A stretch of 64,000 nucleotides of DNA from Mycobacterium paraffinicum (GTDB taxonomy: Bacteria > Actinomycetota > Actinomycetes > Mycobacteriales > Mycobacteriaceae): the NCBI RefSeq assembly GCF_001907675.1, contig NZ_MPNT01000012.1, positions 62,001 through 126,000 on the forward strand. Reading direction: 5' to 3'. Under the pieces are notes generated by a model. It was not told where the DNA came from. It saw only the letters and a program-made list of their open reading frames with translations, and searched no databases. The stretch's first letter is position 1, and every line of letters begins with the position of its first letter. This document shows, piece by piece, positions 25,485-34,269 of the stretch. The position numbers and the translations under genes are program-made.

Positions 25485-27052
25485 GCGCTTCCATCGATCC
25501 CCACACACCGGTGATCGTCGGTGTCGGTCAATTCAGCGAGCGGATCGATGATCCCGACTACCGGGGATTGTCGGCGGTCGAGCTGGCCACCGAGGCCGCG
25601 CGTGCCGCACTCCGTGACTGCGGTGCCGACGCGACCGCTGCCGCTCGCCGGATCGACACAATCGCCGGAGTCCGCCAGTTCGAAATCTCCACCCCGTGGG
25701 CGACGGCGCCGTTGGGAAAGTCCACGAACTACCCGCGGTCCGTCGCGCGACGCATCGGGGCAAGCCCCGCCGACGCCATCCTGGAGGTTGTGGGCGGCCA
25801 GAGCCCCCAACACCTCGTCAACGAAATGTCGGCAGCCATCGCCGCCGGCGAGCGCAACGTCGTTCTGCTGTTGGGGTCTGAAGCCATCTCCACTGTCCGT
25901 CATCTCGCGTCCGCTGACGACAAGCCCGATCTCTCCGAAGTCGTCGACGGACAACTGAACGACCGCGGATACGGATTGGAAGGCATGAGCGGCCCGGAAT
26001 TCGTCGCCCACGGGCTGGTCGACGCGGCGTCGCAGTACGCCCTGCTGGAGAATGCCCGCCGGGCGCGGCTGGGGTTGACTCACGAGCAGTACCGCCAACA
26101 GATGGCTCAGCTGTTCGCACCACTCAGCACCGTCGCCGCCACGAACCCGTTCGCGGCGTCGCCGGTCGAACGCAATGTCACCGAGTTGGCCACAATCACC
26201 CCGTCCAACCGCATGATCGCCGACCCGTACCCGCGGTTGATGGTGGCGCGCGATCAGGTGAACCAGGGTGCCGCAGTACTCGTCATGACGGTGAGTGCCG
26301 CCTCCGAACTCGGTGTGCCTGAGGATCGTTGGGTGTTTCTGCATGGACACGCGGACCTACGCGAACGAAATCTGCTGGAGCGTCCCGATTTGAGTCGGGC
26401 ACCATCGGCCGTGTCGGCAACGCTGGAAGCGCTGCGTGTCGCCGACGTCGACGTGGACGGGATAACTACGTTCGACCTGTACAGCTGCTTTCCGATCGCC
26501 GTATCCAATGTGCTTGAAGGACTCGATCTTTCGGCTGATGATGCTCGGGGGTTGACGCTGACTGGTGGGCTGCCCTACTTCGGCGGCGCAGGCAACAACT
26601 ATTCGATGCACGCCATCGCCGAGACGGTCCGCGCGATGCGCGAACGCCCGGGTTCGCACGGGCTGGTCGGCGCCAATGGTGGCACCCTGTCAAAGTATTC
26701 GGTTGGCATCTACTCGACGACGCCCCGTCCTTGGCGAGCCGACCGAAGTGCCGCCCTCCAGTCGGAGCTGCAAGCGCGGCCCGTCGCAGAGGTGGCACAG
26801 GTCCCGGAGGGAGACGCTCGCATCGAGACCTACACGGTTCGCTACACCAAATCGGGTCCCGTCGGCATTGTCGTCGGCCGCCTCGATGCGGACGACCGCC
26901 GATTTCTGGCCAACCCCGCTGAGGGCGACCATGACCTTCTCGACCTGCTCATCGACGGTGAACCGATCGGCGCCCCGATCGTGGTGCGGCCGGACCCGAC
27001 CGGCAACAAGGCGGCGCTGAGCACTGCCGGAATCGGAGAGTGCGTTAGATGA
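25481..27052 (+). CDS. Thiolase-like protein with C-terminal extension (TLP1-like)
   Basis: 523 residues. The N-terminal about 400 residues have the thiolase fold (TPVIVGVGQFSER, LEALRVADVDVDGITTFDLYS, GGLPYFGGAGNNYSMHAIAE, GANGGTLSKYSVG). The nucleophile position reads LEVVGGQSPQHLVNEM, with no Cys. Residues after about 430 form an extra domain with TYTVRYTKSGPVGIVVGRL. This layout matches mycobacterial thiolase-like protein type 1, whose activity is not ordinary thiolysis. It overlaps both neighbours (ATGA), so it works with the CaiB fusion and the epimerase-like protein. Confidence 0.83.
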   Translation: MSASIDPHTPVIVGVGQFSERIDDPDYRGLSAVELATEAARAALRDCGADATAAARRIDTIAGVRQFEISTPWATAPLGKSTNYPRSVARRIGASPADAILEVVGGQSPQHLVNEMSAAIAAGERNVVLLLGSEAISTVRHLASADDKPDLSEVVDGQLNDRGYGLEGMSGPEFVAHGLVDAASQYALLENARRARLGLTHEQYRQQMAQLFAPLSTVAATNPFAASPVERNVTELATITPSNRMIADPYPRLMVARDQVNQGAAVLVMTVSAASELGVPEDRWVFLHGHADLRERNLLERPDLSRAPSAVSATLEALRVADVDVDGITTFDLYSCFPIAVSNVLEGLDLSADDARGLTLTGGLPYFGGAGNNYSMHAIAETVRAMRERPGSHGLVGANGGTLSKYSVGIYSTTPRPWRADRSAALQSELQARPVAEVAQVPEGDARIETYTVRYTKSGPVGIVVGRLDADDRRFLANPAEGDHDLLDLLIDGEPIGAPIVVRPDPTGNKAALSTAGIGECVR

Positions 27053-28281
27053 AAGTTCTGGTGACCGGGGCGACGGGACCCTTCGGCCGTGCCGTGTGTC
27101 GGCGCCTGGTCACCGCAGGCCATGACGTCACCGCCATGGCTCGCAACCGGCCGCAGACTCTTGTCGACGGTGTCGCCTTCACGGCCGGCGACGTCCGTGA
27201 CGCCCGTGCGGTGACCGACGCGGTGTCTGGATGTGACGCGGTCGCGCATTTGGCGTGGGTCGTCGCTCCACTCAAGACCGAGGCCGCTACCGAGGAGATC
27301 AATCTCGGCGGGACCCGGAATGTGTTGGACGCGATGGCCGCAACGGGCTGTCAACGGCTGGTGTTCTCATCGTCAGTGCTCGCGTACGGAGCCGTGCCCG
27401 GTCATCCACCGATGCTGACCGAGACCGACGAGCGGCGACCGCCTCGCGAGCACTTGTACGCAGCGCACAAAAAGCGGGCCGAGGACCTGATTGACCGCAG
27501 CGGGGTAGACGCGGTGATAGTGCGTGCGGGCATCATCGCCGGACGCGACGTCGACAACACCATCTTCCGGTTTTTCTCCAGTCCGGCATTGCCGGTTCCC
27601 GACCCAGACCGTCACCAACAGTTCGTGCACACCGACGACGTTGCGCGTTTCACCGCAGAGGCGGTGTCGCACACCCATACCGGTGCGGTCAACATCACCG
27701 GCACAGGCACTCTCACCATGCGCGAGATCGCACACATCATCGACCGGCCGCTCATCCGGGTCCCTGAGCGGGCCCTTCGAACGGCAATCAGCGCGGCCTG
27801 GAAGCTCGGAGTCAGCGAGCTGGCGCCCGGCGAGATCGGTGGCCTGCTGTACATGCCGATCGTCGACACCACCCGACTCCACGACGAGTGGGGGTTCACC
27901 TGCGCGTGGTCGAGCAGGGCCGCCCTCGAGGACATGGCTCGCGCCGCCCACGGCGTGGTCTCCTTGGGCAAAAGGACTGTCACGTTGCCCTGGCGGGTAT
28001 CTCCCGGTTCAACCGAACATGTGGGTCCACTGCGCGCAATCCTGTTGCGGCGCACCTACGCAGACGAAGTAGACCGCGTCGTCCGCGATATCGAGCGACT
28101 GGTCTCGGAAGGCAGACCGGAAGAAGGACCAACAGCGGATGCCCGCCGGCAGCTGATTTTGGATATGGCTGAACACAGCACGCTACTGGCCCGCATCGGT
28201 GACCAAGCGCGAATGCCCGCGCATCTGGTGGCACGGGCGACCCAGGCCAGCGCGGCTGCAAAGGAAGGGATTACATCGTGA
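27049..28281 (+). CDS. NAD-dependent epimerase/dehydratase-like extended SDR
   Basis: 410 residues. The Rossmann start is MKVLVTGATGPFGRAV, with VFSSSVLAYGAVPG and the catalytic YAAHK. The first about 300 residues resemble nucleoside-diphosphate-sugar epimerases and 3-beta-HSD-like SDRs. The remaining about 110 residues are an alpha-helical tail (GSTEHVGPLRAILLRRTYAD onward) not expected in sugar epimerases. Overlap with both neighbours indicates the same operon. A hydroxy- or oxo-acyl or terpenoid substrate is more plausible here than a sugar nucleotide; this is inference. Confidence 0.84.
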   Translation: MKVLVTGATGPFGRAVCRRLVTAGHDVTAMARNRPQTLVDGVAFTAGDVRDARAVTDAVSGCDAVAHLAWVVAPLKTEAATEEINLGGTRNVLDAMAATGCQRLVFSSSVLAYGAVPGHPPMLTETDERRPPREHLYAAHKKRAEDLIDRSGVDAVIVRAGIIAGRDVDNTIFRFFSSPALPVPDPDRHQQFVHTDDVARFTAEAVSHTHTGAVNITGTGTLTMREIAHIIDRPLIRVPERALRTAISAAWKLGVSELAPGEIGGLLYMPIVDTTRLHDEWGFTCAWSSRAALEDMARAAHGVVSLGKRTVTLPWRVSPGSTEHVGPLRAILLRRTYADEVDRVVRDIERLVSEGRPEEGPTADARRQLILDMAEHSTLLARIGDQARMPAHLVARATQASAAAKEGITS

Positions 28282-29843
28282 AGCAGATGAATGGGCTCGA
28301 CCGGATGTTCATCAATGTCGAGACAGCGAGGTTGCCGATGGACATGTTTGGCATCCTGATGCTGGACCCGTCCACCGCACCCGACGGGCACGATTTTGCC
28401 AGGTTCCGCGCCGAGATGGCTGCGCGACTACCCAAGATCCCGGTGTTCACCCGTCGTACGGTTTCTGCACCCTTCGGCGCCGGCCATGAACACTGGATCG
28501 TCGATCCGAAATTCACCATCGACCGCCACCTCAAGCACCTCGGCGCCCCCGCCCCGTACGATCTGTCGGCGTTGTGCGAGCTGGCCGTATCCCTCGCCGA
28601 TGAACCACTGGACCGAAGCCGTCCGCTCTGGCAGATGTACTACGTCGATGGGCTTGCCGACGGGTCAGCGGCGATCCTGCTCCGCTTGCATCACGCCGCG
28701 ATCGACGGCGTCGGCGGCACCGAGATGCTGAGTGAGCTATTCGATACGGCACCACTGGCGATGGATCCTGACCTCGCAGCCTACAAAGTCAACGGGGAGC
28801 GGGTGCCGTCTCAAGTGGAGATGCTGCTCCGTTCCGTTCCGGATCAGATGATCACACCCGTCAAGCTTGTTCAGCGCTCGGTTCCGATCGCCGTCCCGCT
28901 GTTGAAGGGCCTGGTGTCCCGCGCCTCTTCGGCGGGCCGACCCGCGGCCAAGCCCGAGGTGGACGAACCATCGCCTCGGGAGAAGCGGGCGCCCACCGGG
29001 CCTTCCCCCGCCGGTTCCCGAAACTTGCTGAACCGGTTGACCTCTAGCTCCAAACGTTCGCTTGCCGTCGCGTCCCTGTCGATGTCGGAAGTGAAGCGGG
29101 CCAAGGATCGGTTCGGGGTGACGCTCAACGACGTCGTGCTGTCGATCACGAGCGCCGCCGTTGCAGACTATCTTCGGGACCTTGACGAGTTGCCCGGCGA
29201 GCCGTTGCGCATCGCTGGGCCGGTGAACATTCGCGATGAGGCCGCCGAATCCGCCAGCGGCAACCACTTCGCGTTCATGATGGTGCCGATACCCGATATC
29301 GCCGACCCGGTAGAACGCCTCCGCACGGTTTCCGCTTTGACAGCCAAACGTAAGCCGGCACGCGCCAGCTCCAGGGCCAGCGCGACGCGCACCAGTCGCA
29401 AACCCACCGGCACCGTCAGCCAGGTGATGAGGCTGATCGACGCGCTGCCAACCGGGGCATGGCTGGCATTGGGTCAGCTGGTGAATTCTCCGGCCATCGA
29501 AGCCGTCCCGCCCATCGCGAACTTCGTGGTGTCCAACATTCCCGGGCCGAGGGACAAGCTCTATATCGCAGGGGCCGAGATCACTCACATGTACGGACGG
29601 ACCATGGTGGGAGCAGGCATCGGTCTATTCATCCACTGCCTCAGCTACGGCGACAGCCTCGATTTCGGGTTCACTGCGCTGGCCGACCTCATTCCGGACC
29701 CGGAAACAATCGTCGAGGGCGTGCATCGGCATCTGGCGGAGCTGCTGGACGCTCCAGCCCAAGGTTCGGACCAACTCACCGGTCTCGCCGCCCGCCGCGA
29801 GACGAAAGCTACTGTCGCACAACGCAATAAGGTCAAGAGTTAG
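28278..29843 (+). CDS. WS/DGAT family O-acyltransferase (wax ester/triacylglycerol synthase)
   Basis: 521 residues. The active-site motif is HHAAIDG (H138, H139, D143, G144). The N-terminus MNGLDRMFINVETARLPMD and the later PIANFVVSNIPGPRDKLYIAGAE block are standard for this family. A Pro/Arg-rich insert of about 40 residues lies between the halves. It transfers an acyl group from acyl-CoA to an alcohol or diacylglycerol. Being embedded in a catabolic operon, it may store excess acyl-CoA or esterify the alcohol substrate. Start is GTG overlapping the previous stop. Confidence 0.93.
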   Translation: MKQMNGLDRMFINVETARLPMDMFGILMLDPSTAPDGHDFARFRAEMAARLPKIPVFTRRTVSAPFGAGHEHWIVDPKFTIDRHLKHLGAPAPYDLSALCELAVSLADEPLDRSRPLWQMYYVDGLADGSAAILLRLHHAAIDGVGGTEMLSELFDTAPLAMDPDLAAYKVNGERVPSQVEMLLRSVPDQMITPVKLVQRSVPIAVPLLKGLVSRASSAGRPAAKPEVDEPSPREKRAPTGPSPAGSRNLLNRLTSSSKRSLAVASLSMSEVKRAKDRFGVTLNDVVLSITSAAVADYLRDLDELPGEPLRIAGPVNIRDEAAESASGNHFAFMMVPIPDIADPVERLRTVSALTAKRKPARASSRASATRTSRKPTGTVSQVMRLIDALPTGAWLALGQLVNSPAIEAVPPIANFVVSNIPGPRDKLYIAGAEITHMYGRTMVGAGIGLFIHCLSYGDSLDFGFTALADLIPDPETIVEGVHRHLAELLDAPAQGSDQLTGLAARRETKATVAQRNKVKS

Positions 29844-30084
29844 TGCTCGGCGAGTCCGTCCACCACACCCACAAAGGAGCCGCGGTATTGGCAACACGCC
29901 AAGCGCCATCTAAAGCTGAATTACCGTTAGCGGCCGACTCTACGGGTGCGCAGCCGACGAAATCTGGGCCGTCCAGCAATTGCCGCCATGGCATGAGCAC
30001 CAGACCCCAGGGAAACCCGCCTGCGATTGTCGCCGCGTTGGTGACGAGTCGACGAATCAGCGCGTCGCGGAACGCATTGACCAC
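29833..30084 (-). CDS. Small hypothetical protein, convergent with WS/DGAT
   Basis: 83 residues from a GTG preceded by AAAGGAG 7 nt upstream. It begins VVNAFRDALIRRLVTNAATI and contains a hydrophobic stretch GGFPWGLVLMPW, then a Ser/Asn/Trp-rich end. The last 11 bases overlap the end of the WS/DGAT gene on the opposite strand. The frame stays open upstream to 30672, but that part is antisense to the hydrolase gene. I do not recognise the family. Confidence 0.45.
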   Translation of the reverse strand: MVNAFRDALIRRLVTNAATIAGGFPWGLVLMPWRQLLDGPDFVGCAPVESAANGNSALDGAWRVANTAAPLWVWWTDSPSTNS

Positions 30085-30285
30085 CGGTGTCTCCTTTCTG
30101 TCCTGTCGCGCCACGGTTCTGAGGCGAGTCGCGCCTTCGCTTCGACAACCACCGAGAAGGGTTGCCTTGCGCGGGATCTCAGGTAACACGCAGATGCGCC
30201 GACTGTATCGGCGGCCTTCGGCCCAGACTAATACAACGCTGGCTGCACCGACAGTGAAAGTGATGTCCCAAATTGAGATGTCCGA

Positions 30286-31356
30286 ATGGTGATGGCGGCC
30301 ACAGGATGGACGCCGGTGCCTCCGGGCTCCCGAATCAGGTTCGCACATCACCTCCTTGAACTCGGTGACGGCCGGCGCGTTGGAGTTTCGGTCGGTGGCC
30401 ACGGTGTCCCCTTGATGTTCTTCCATGGGATCGGGATGAACCGGCGCGTGTACATGAAGCTGCTCAGCCGGCTTCCCCAGCTGGGATTTCTGGTAGTGGC
30501 CATCGATGCGCCGGGGCACGGGGAGACGTTCGCGCCCAGGGTTGGTGAGCACACGTTCGCTCACCGAATTGCAGTCACGGAACAGATTATGGAACGGCTC
30601 GGTATCAAGCGGGCCGTTCTCGTCGGTCACAGCATGGGCGGTCGCACCGCCGCAGAACTGGCAGCGCGGCACCCGGAACGCGCGCTCGCGGTGGTCCTCA
30701 TCGATCCCGCGATCGGCGCGGCCTTTGACGCGTCGCGGGTGCGCATCGCATCACCGATGCGGACCGGCGCTGCGCTGGCCGCGGCGGTCGGCGACACAAT
30801 CGTCGACCGGGTGGGTTTACGCCGTCGCGATCAGGTCCGCTACATGCGCATGCTGAGCAAGCTGTTCTTCAACACGGCCGCCCATCCGGCGACGTTCGCA
30901 TCCGCGGCGAGAGCAATCGCCCGGGCTGACGACAGCGCGACCGCGCTGAAGGCACTGCATAGCGCCAACACTCGGACCGTCATCTTCCACGGCGAGCAGG
31001 ACAAGATCGTCCCTCTCGCGTCCGCAGTCGATGCCGCAAGCCGTAGTGGAGCGTTGTTGGTGACGCTGCCCGAGGCCTACCACTCATGGGTGCTCAACAC
31101 TCCGTGGACCTTTACTGAGATCCTCAGCCGGCTGATCGCCGATAACCAGCTCCGCATGGACCTGCGATCGGCAACGTCACCACCGAGGTGGGGCGTCGGA
31201 CCTGACAGCGAAGGTATGTATCGCCCCGGTGCGCTGGTCCACGACCTGACCCCCCAGATCAGCGTCCTTGGCAGTGCCTATCCGCAACGGCGCCGCATGT
31301 ACCACCGGTATCGAATCTGGGATCCCCAGGAGATAGCAGACTTTGAAGCGAATTAA
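30286..31356 (+). CDS. Alpha/beta hydrolase
   Basis: 356 residues. The oxyanion motif is MFFHGIGMNRRVYMKLL, the nucleophile elbow is LVGHSMGGRTAAEL, the acid is in HGEQDKIVPL and the His in EAYHSWVL. A C-terminal extension of about 70 residues follows the fold and is rich in Arg, Tyr and Pro. It begins 200 bp from a divergent small gene and is convergent with a membrane protein. Ester or lactone hydrolysis in the same catabolic programme is possible; the substrate is unknown. Confidence 0.86.
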   Translation: MVMAATGWTPVPPGSRIRFAHHLLELGDGRRVGVSVGGHGVPLMFFHGIGMNRRVYMKLLSRLPQLGFLVVAIDAPGHGETFAPRVGEHTFAHRIAVTEQIMERLGIKRAVLVGHSMGGRTAAELAARHPERALAVVLIDPAIGAAFDASRVRIASPMRTGAALAAAVGDTIVDRVGLRRRDQVRYMRMLSKLFFNTAAHPATFASAARAIARADDSATALKALHSANTRTVIFHGEQDKIVPLASAVDAASRSGALLVTLPEAYHSWVLNTPWTFTEILSRLIADNQLRMDLRSATSPPRWGVGPDSEGMYRPGALVHDLTPQISVLGSAYPQRRRMYHRYRIWDPQEIADFEAN

Positions 31357-31381
31357 GCCGAGACGGCGCCTGTCTTCTGAC

Positions 31382-32239
31382 CTATTCGGTGTGCAGAGCC
31401 CGGGAGATCGGAATGGCCACCGCTGCACACGTCACCAGCATGACGAGCCCGCCGAGCGCTTGATCCCAGGCGACCGAAATCTTCAGCGGGCCAGCGGCGC
31501 CCGGGCCGCCCCACGCACCGAATACGGACAGCAGCCCGACGAGCGCGGCGATTTCTTGCGCTGCGAGTAACGAGATGCGACGAATCTTCAACGGAAGGAC
31601 TGCGGCTGTCCGAAGCACGCCAAACCAATACGCTATGCCGATCATCGATGCGCCAATGGCGAGCCACAACGGCACGACATTCCTTGCCCCTCCGTGGTGA
31701 TGTCCTCCCGGAAGGTGGATCGCGATGAGCAGTGCCGCGTAAGCCAGCGCCGATCCCCCGCTCAACAAGATCCAACCAGCACGGCGGCAACCGGTGCGCC
31801 CCGTATCTGCGGCGGACGGCAGGACCGTGAGTATCCAGAGCGGGACCGCAACCAACTGCACCTCGAGAACAATCATGCCGACCAAATGCGACTGCGCAGC
31901 AAGCACACGAACTGGGTGAGACGCCATGCAAATAATGGCGGCGGCGGCGCCCACCACGGTGACGATGATTTGTCGGCGCAACACCCACCAGATGAACGCG
32001 GCTACGGCCAGCACACCGACGGTGAGCACCGGCCACGTCCAATGCAGATGTGGCGCAGACGGTTTCGGCACGTCTGACATCGGCGCCATACCGTGCGTCG
32101 GTGCCATGCCCTGCTCATGGCGGTGCCCGGCAGGGCGGTCGGTCCAGACCAAGATGCGGGCCAGCACGAGTGCGCCGACGAGCTCTGCCGCTGCGATGAT
32201 CCAGGTACGCGCCGGCGGAGCGCCGCGCCGGTCAGTCAT
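31382..32239 (-). CDS. Polytopic membrane protein with His/Met-rich loop
   Basis: 285 residues from ATG 32239 (MTDRRGAPPARTW); the in-frame extension to 32311 lacks support. About seven hydrophobic segments are visible. Between the first and second lies a loop with HRHEQGMAPTHGMAPM, and a later loop contains HLPGGHHHGG. Such clusters suggest copper or another soft metal, and the SHLVGMIVLEVQLVAVPLWI segment is vaguely like CtaG-type cytochrome-oxidase assembly proteins. That link is weak. It is divergent from an SDR with motif copy c between them. Confidence 0.68.
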   Translation of the reverse strand: MTDRRGAPPARTWIIAAAELVGALVLARILVWTDRPAGHRHEQGMAPTHGMAPMSDVPKPSAPHLHWTWPVLTVGVLAVAAFIWWVLRRQIIVTVVGAAAAIICMASHPVRVLAAQSHLVGMIVLEVQLVAVPLWILTVLPSAADTGRTGCRRAGWILLSGGSALAYAALLIAIHLPGGHHHGGARNVVPLWLAIGASMIGIAYWFGVLRTAAVLPLKIRRISLLAAQEIAALVGLLSVFGAWGGPGAAGPLKISVAWDQALGGLVMLVTCAAVAIPISRALHTE

Positions 32240-32301
32240 GCGCTGACCCCCGCCAGACAACCAACGCCTCTTTCCCCGACAGGCCATCCACGTGGCTGAG
32301 T

Positions 32302-32324
32302 ATATGGTCAACTAGGTTTGATAA
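32302..32324. promoter_or_regulatory. ACATRGNTWACTWRGT motif, copy c
   Basis: ATATGGTCAACTAGGTTTGA, between the divergent membrane-protein gene (start 32239) and SDR gene (start 32414). It deviates from the other copies at position 2 only among the near-invariant 5-prime bases. Confidence 0.45.
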
Positions 32325-32413
32325 GTGCGATCCGTCGAGATCAATCCCGTCTGGCACCGAGTCCGGCTGCCGGACGCGTCGCAGTGGTGGCAATGCCCGA
32401 CATGGAGGTCCGC

Positions 32414-33187
32414 GTGACGTCTCTGCAGACTCCCGGCGAGCTCTTCGATCTGAGCGGCCAGGTTGCCGTCGTGACCGGAGCGTCCAGCGGGCTCGGCGAC
32501 CGGTTCGTCCGTGTGCTGCACGCCGCGGGTGCCTCGGTCGTCGCCGTGGCCCGGCGCTCGGATCGACTCGCCGCGCTCGCGGCCGAACTCGATCGCGTGC
32601 TCCCGGTCACCGCCGATCTAGCCGACGACTCCGCAGTCGAGGAGATCGTCCCGCAGACGATGCAGCGCTACGGCCGGCTCGACATCGTTGTGAACAATGC
32701 CGGCTTCGGCTCCCCCCAACCAGCGGTTGAGGAACCTATCGATGCCTTCCGGCGCACCTTGGAGGTCAATCTGGTCGGCGCCTTCCATCTGGCCAGGCTG
32801 GCCGCCGTGCCGATGATCGCCACGGGAAGTGGCTCGATCATCAACGTCTCCTCGATCCTCGGTCTCGTCGCCGCCTGGCCGATCCCGGACGCCTCGTACA
32901 GCTCCTCGAAGGGAGCCCTGGTCAGCCTCACCCGTGACCTCGCATGCCAATGGGCACGACATGGAATACGGGTCAACGCTCTGGCGCCGGGCTTCTTCCC
33001 CAGCGAAAGCTCGGCTCCGATGATGGAGGACGAAGCAAGCCGGCGCTATCTGCGCACGGGGTGCCCGATGGGACGAATGGGTGAACCCGACGAGCTCGAC
33101 GGAGCCCTCCTGTATCTGGCGTCGCGGGCCTCGACATACATGACCGGGCAGGTGCTGACCGTGGACGGCGGGTGGACGGCGCATTGA
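32414..33187 (+). CDS. Short-chain dehydrogenase/reductase
   Basis: 257 residues from GTG 32414, chosen because GGAGGT lies 5 nt upstream. The open frame continues back to 32318 through the promoter motif, which argues against earlier starts. Motifs: VTGASSGLGDRF, NNAGFGS, NVSSILG and YSSSK, ending MTGQVLTVDGGWTAH. It is a classical NAD(P)-dependent alcohol/ketone oxidoreductase of 3-ketoacyl-reductase type. The alcohol handled is unknown. Confidence 0.92.
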   Translation: MTSLQTPGELFDLSGQVAVVTGASSGLGDRFVRVLHAAGASVVAVARRSDRLAALAAELDRVLPVTADLADDSAVEEIVPQTMQRYGRLDIVVNNAGFGSPQPAVEEPIDAFRRTLEVNLVGAFHLARLAAVPMIATGSGSIINVSSILGLVAAWPIPDASYSSSKGALVSLTRDLACQWARHGIRVNALAPGFFPSESSAPMMEDEASRRYLRTGCPMGRMGEPDELDGALLYLASRASTYMTGQVLTVDGGWTAH

Positions 33188-33390
33188 TGGTACCGAGGTC
33201 GGCGCCAGCCGTCCGCAGGTAGGAGGCGACGATGACTTTTCTGGCTGGCTGTCGGGTGGTGTTGGATCTGGACTGACGAACGCGAGCTGTTGACCGGACC
33301 ACAGCGCCGACTGGGCTCGCGCCACCGGCACGCACGACATGTACGTCAATGCGCTTACGCTACTGCGCATTTGGGAATGCAGCGTCCGCG

Positions 33391-33428
33391 ACCGGCTCGG
33401 CCTCATTACGCTCGATCGCCGAGCCGGT
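33391..33428. terminator. Bidirectional hairpin terminator candidate
   Basis: ACCGGCTCGG (33391-33400) and CCGAGCCGGT (33419-33428) form a perfect 10-bp stem with an 18-nt loop, in the gap between two convergent genes (SDR end 33187, small protein end 33442). There is no clear T-run, as is common in mycobacteria. Confidence 0.5.
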
Positions 33429-33441
33429 TCGAATGGGTGCG

Positions 33442-33831
33442 CTACTCCTCGTGCTCTTGGCGGTCAATGATCAGGTCGGACAACTCGACGGCGTTCAGCG
33501 ACACGTAATCGCCCGTTTCGAGATCTTCGAGGATGACACGCGGCTCCGACCCGTTTCTGTCGAGCCACAGCCGCACAGCGGCGGCCCTGTCGATGAGGAT
33601 TGCCAACTCGCGGGGTTGCCGTCTCTTCAACTTTTCCCAGCTGCTGCGGACGGAATCGACCCGGCCGATAGTGCCATCGCGAGAACCGACCGAGAAGGCC
33701 GCCGCGTCGCACCGGTAGCGACGGTCCATCATTTCCGGCCCGAGAGCAGGTCGTTCACTCGGCTGGTTCGCGAAGGGCGCATCCGGATCGATCGAGTCAT
33801 CCTCCGGCACGTCTTTCATCGGCCAATCCAC
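33442..33831 (-). CDS. Small conserved protein, paralogue of the 3456-3701 product
   Basis: 129 residues from ATG 33831. The C-terminal half (AAVRLWLDRNGSEPRVILED, then LETGDYVSLNAVELSDLI) matches the small protein at 3456 in sequence and spacing. The N-terminal half is acidic and Pro-rich (MDWPMKDVPEDDSIDPDAPF). There are no cofactor or membrane features. It is divergent from the P450 gene with a 438-bp promoter region between. Two copies beside two oxygenase operons suggest a shared accessory function, but I cannot name it. Confidence 0.68.
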   Translation of the reverse strand: MDWPMKDVPEDDSIDPDAPFANQPSERPALGPEMMDRRYRCDAAAFSVGSRDGTIGRVDSVRSSWEKLKRRQPRELAILIDRAAAVRLWLDRNGSEPRVILEDLETGDYVSLNAVELSDLIIDRQEHEE

Positions 33832-33952
33832 TGTGATTCCTCCACCCGGTGACGGGCTCGCCCTGTCGCCATCCGATCAATTGCGACCGTCGCAGCTCGA
33901 CCGCTTGTGGCATCGCACGTCGCCAGCGGCACTGCTGTCGTTTTGCAGCAAC

Positions 33953-33975
33953 GTATCTTACTAAGTAAACCATGT
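33953..33975. promoter_or_regulatory. ACATRGNTWACTWRGT motif, copy d (minus orientation)
   Basis: On the minus strand it reads ACATGGTTTACTTAGTAAGA. It is 121 bp upstream of the small-protein gene and about 295 bp upstream of the divergent P450. Confidence 0.5.
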
Positions 33976-33990
33976 ACCGTTGGCGTCGGC

Positions 33991-34025
33991 CCTCACTGGG
34001 CGGCGAGCTCGCCACTCCAGTGAGG
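33991..34025. repeat. Long interrupted inverted repeat
   Basis: Outer 9-bp arms CCTCACTGG (33991-33999) and CCAGTGAGG (34017-34025) enclose the perfect 12-bp palindrome GGCGAGCTCGCC (34002-34013). It could be a terminator, a cruciform, or a regulatory RNA hairpin in the P450 leader. Confidence 0.6.
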
Positions 34026-34269
34026 CCAAAACAGGACTGACCGAGGATGATTGGCGGCCGAATTGGCCCTGTGGGACACGTTCGCAACGAAAACACATCC
34101 AGCACCGGGCTCAGCAACGTTCTGGACTGTGCCGATCCGATGGCCGACCCAACGTCGAGCCAGCTGTGACCTGGGTCTCGCCCAGCACCACTGCGCCTGA
34201 TACTCTCGACTCGTCCAGTCGCAGGAATGCGCCATCAATCAACGATAATCGCAGGACCTCGGAGGAAAC

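Larger units (their letters stand above)
33832..34269. other. 438-bp divergent promoter region before the P450 gene
   Basis: No convincing gene is seen here. It holds motif copy d (33953-33975) and a long interrupted inverted repeat at 33991-34025: outer arms CCTCACTGG and CCAGTGAGG, inner palindrome GGCGAGCTCGCC. GGAGGAAAC directly precedes the P450 start. Confidence 0.6.

Noticed and set aside
29833..30672. A 279-codon minus-strand frame as one gene
   Set aside because: Only the distal 83 codons (29833-30084) have a ribosome site and lie outside other genes. The rest is antisense to the hydrolase at 30286.
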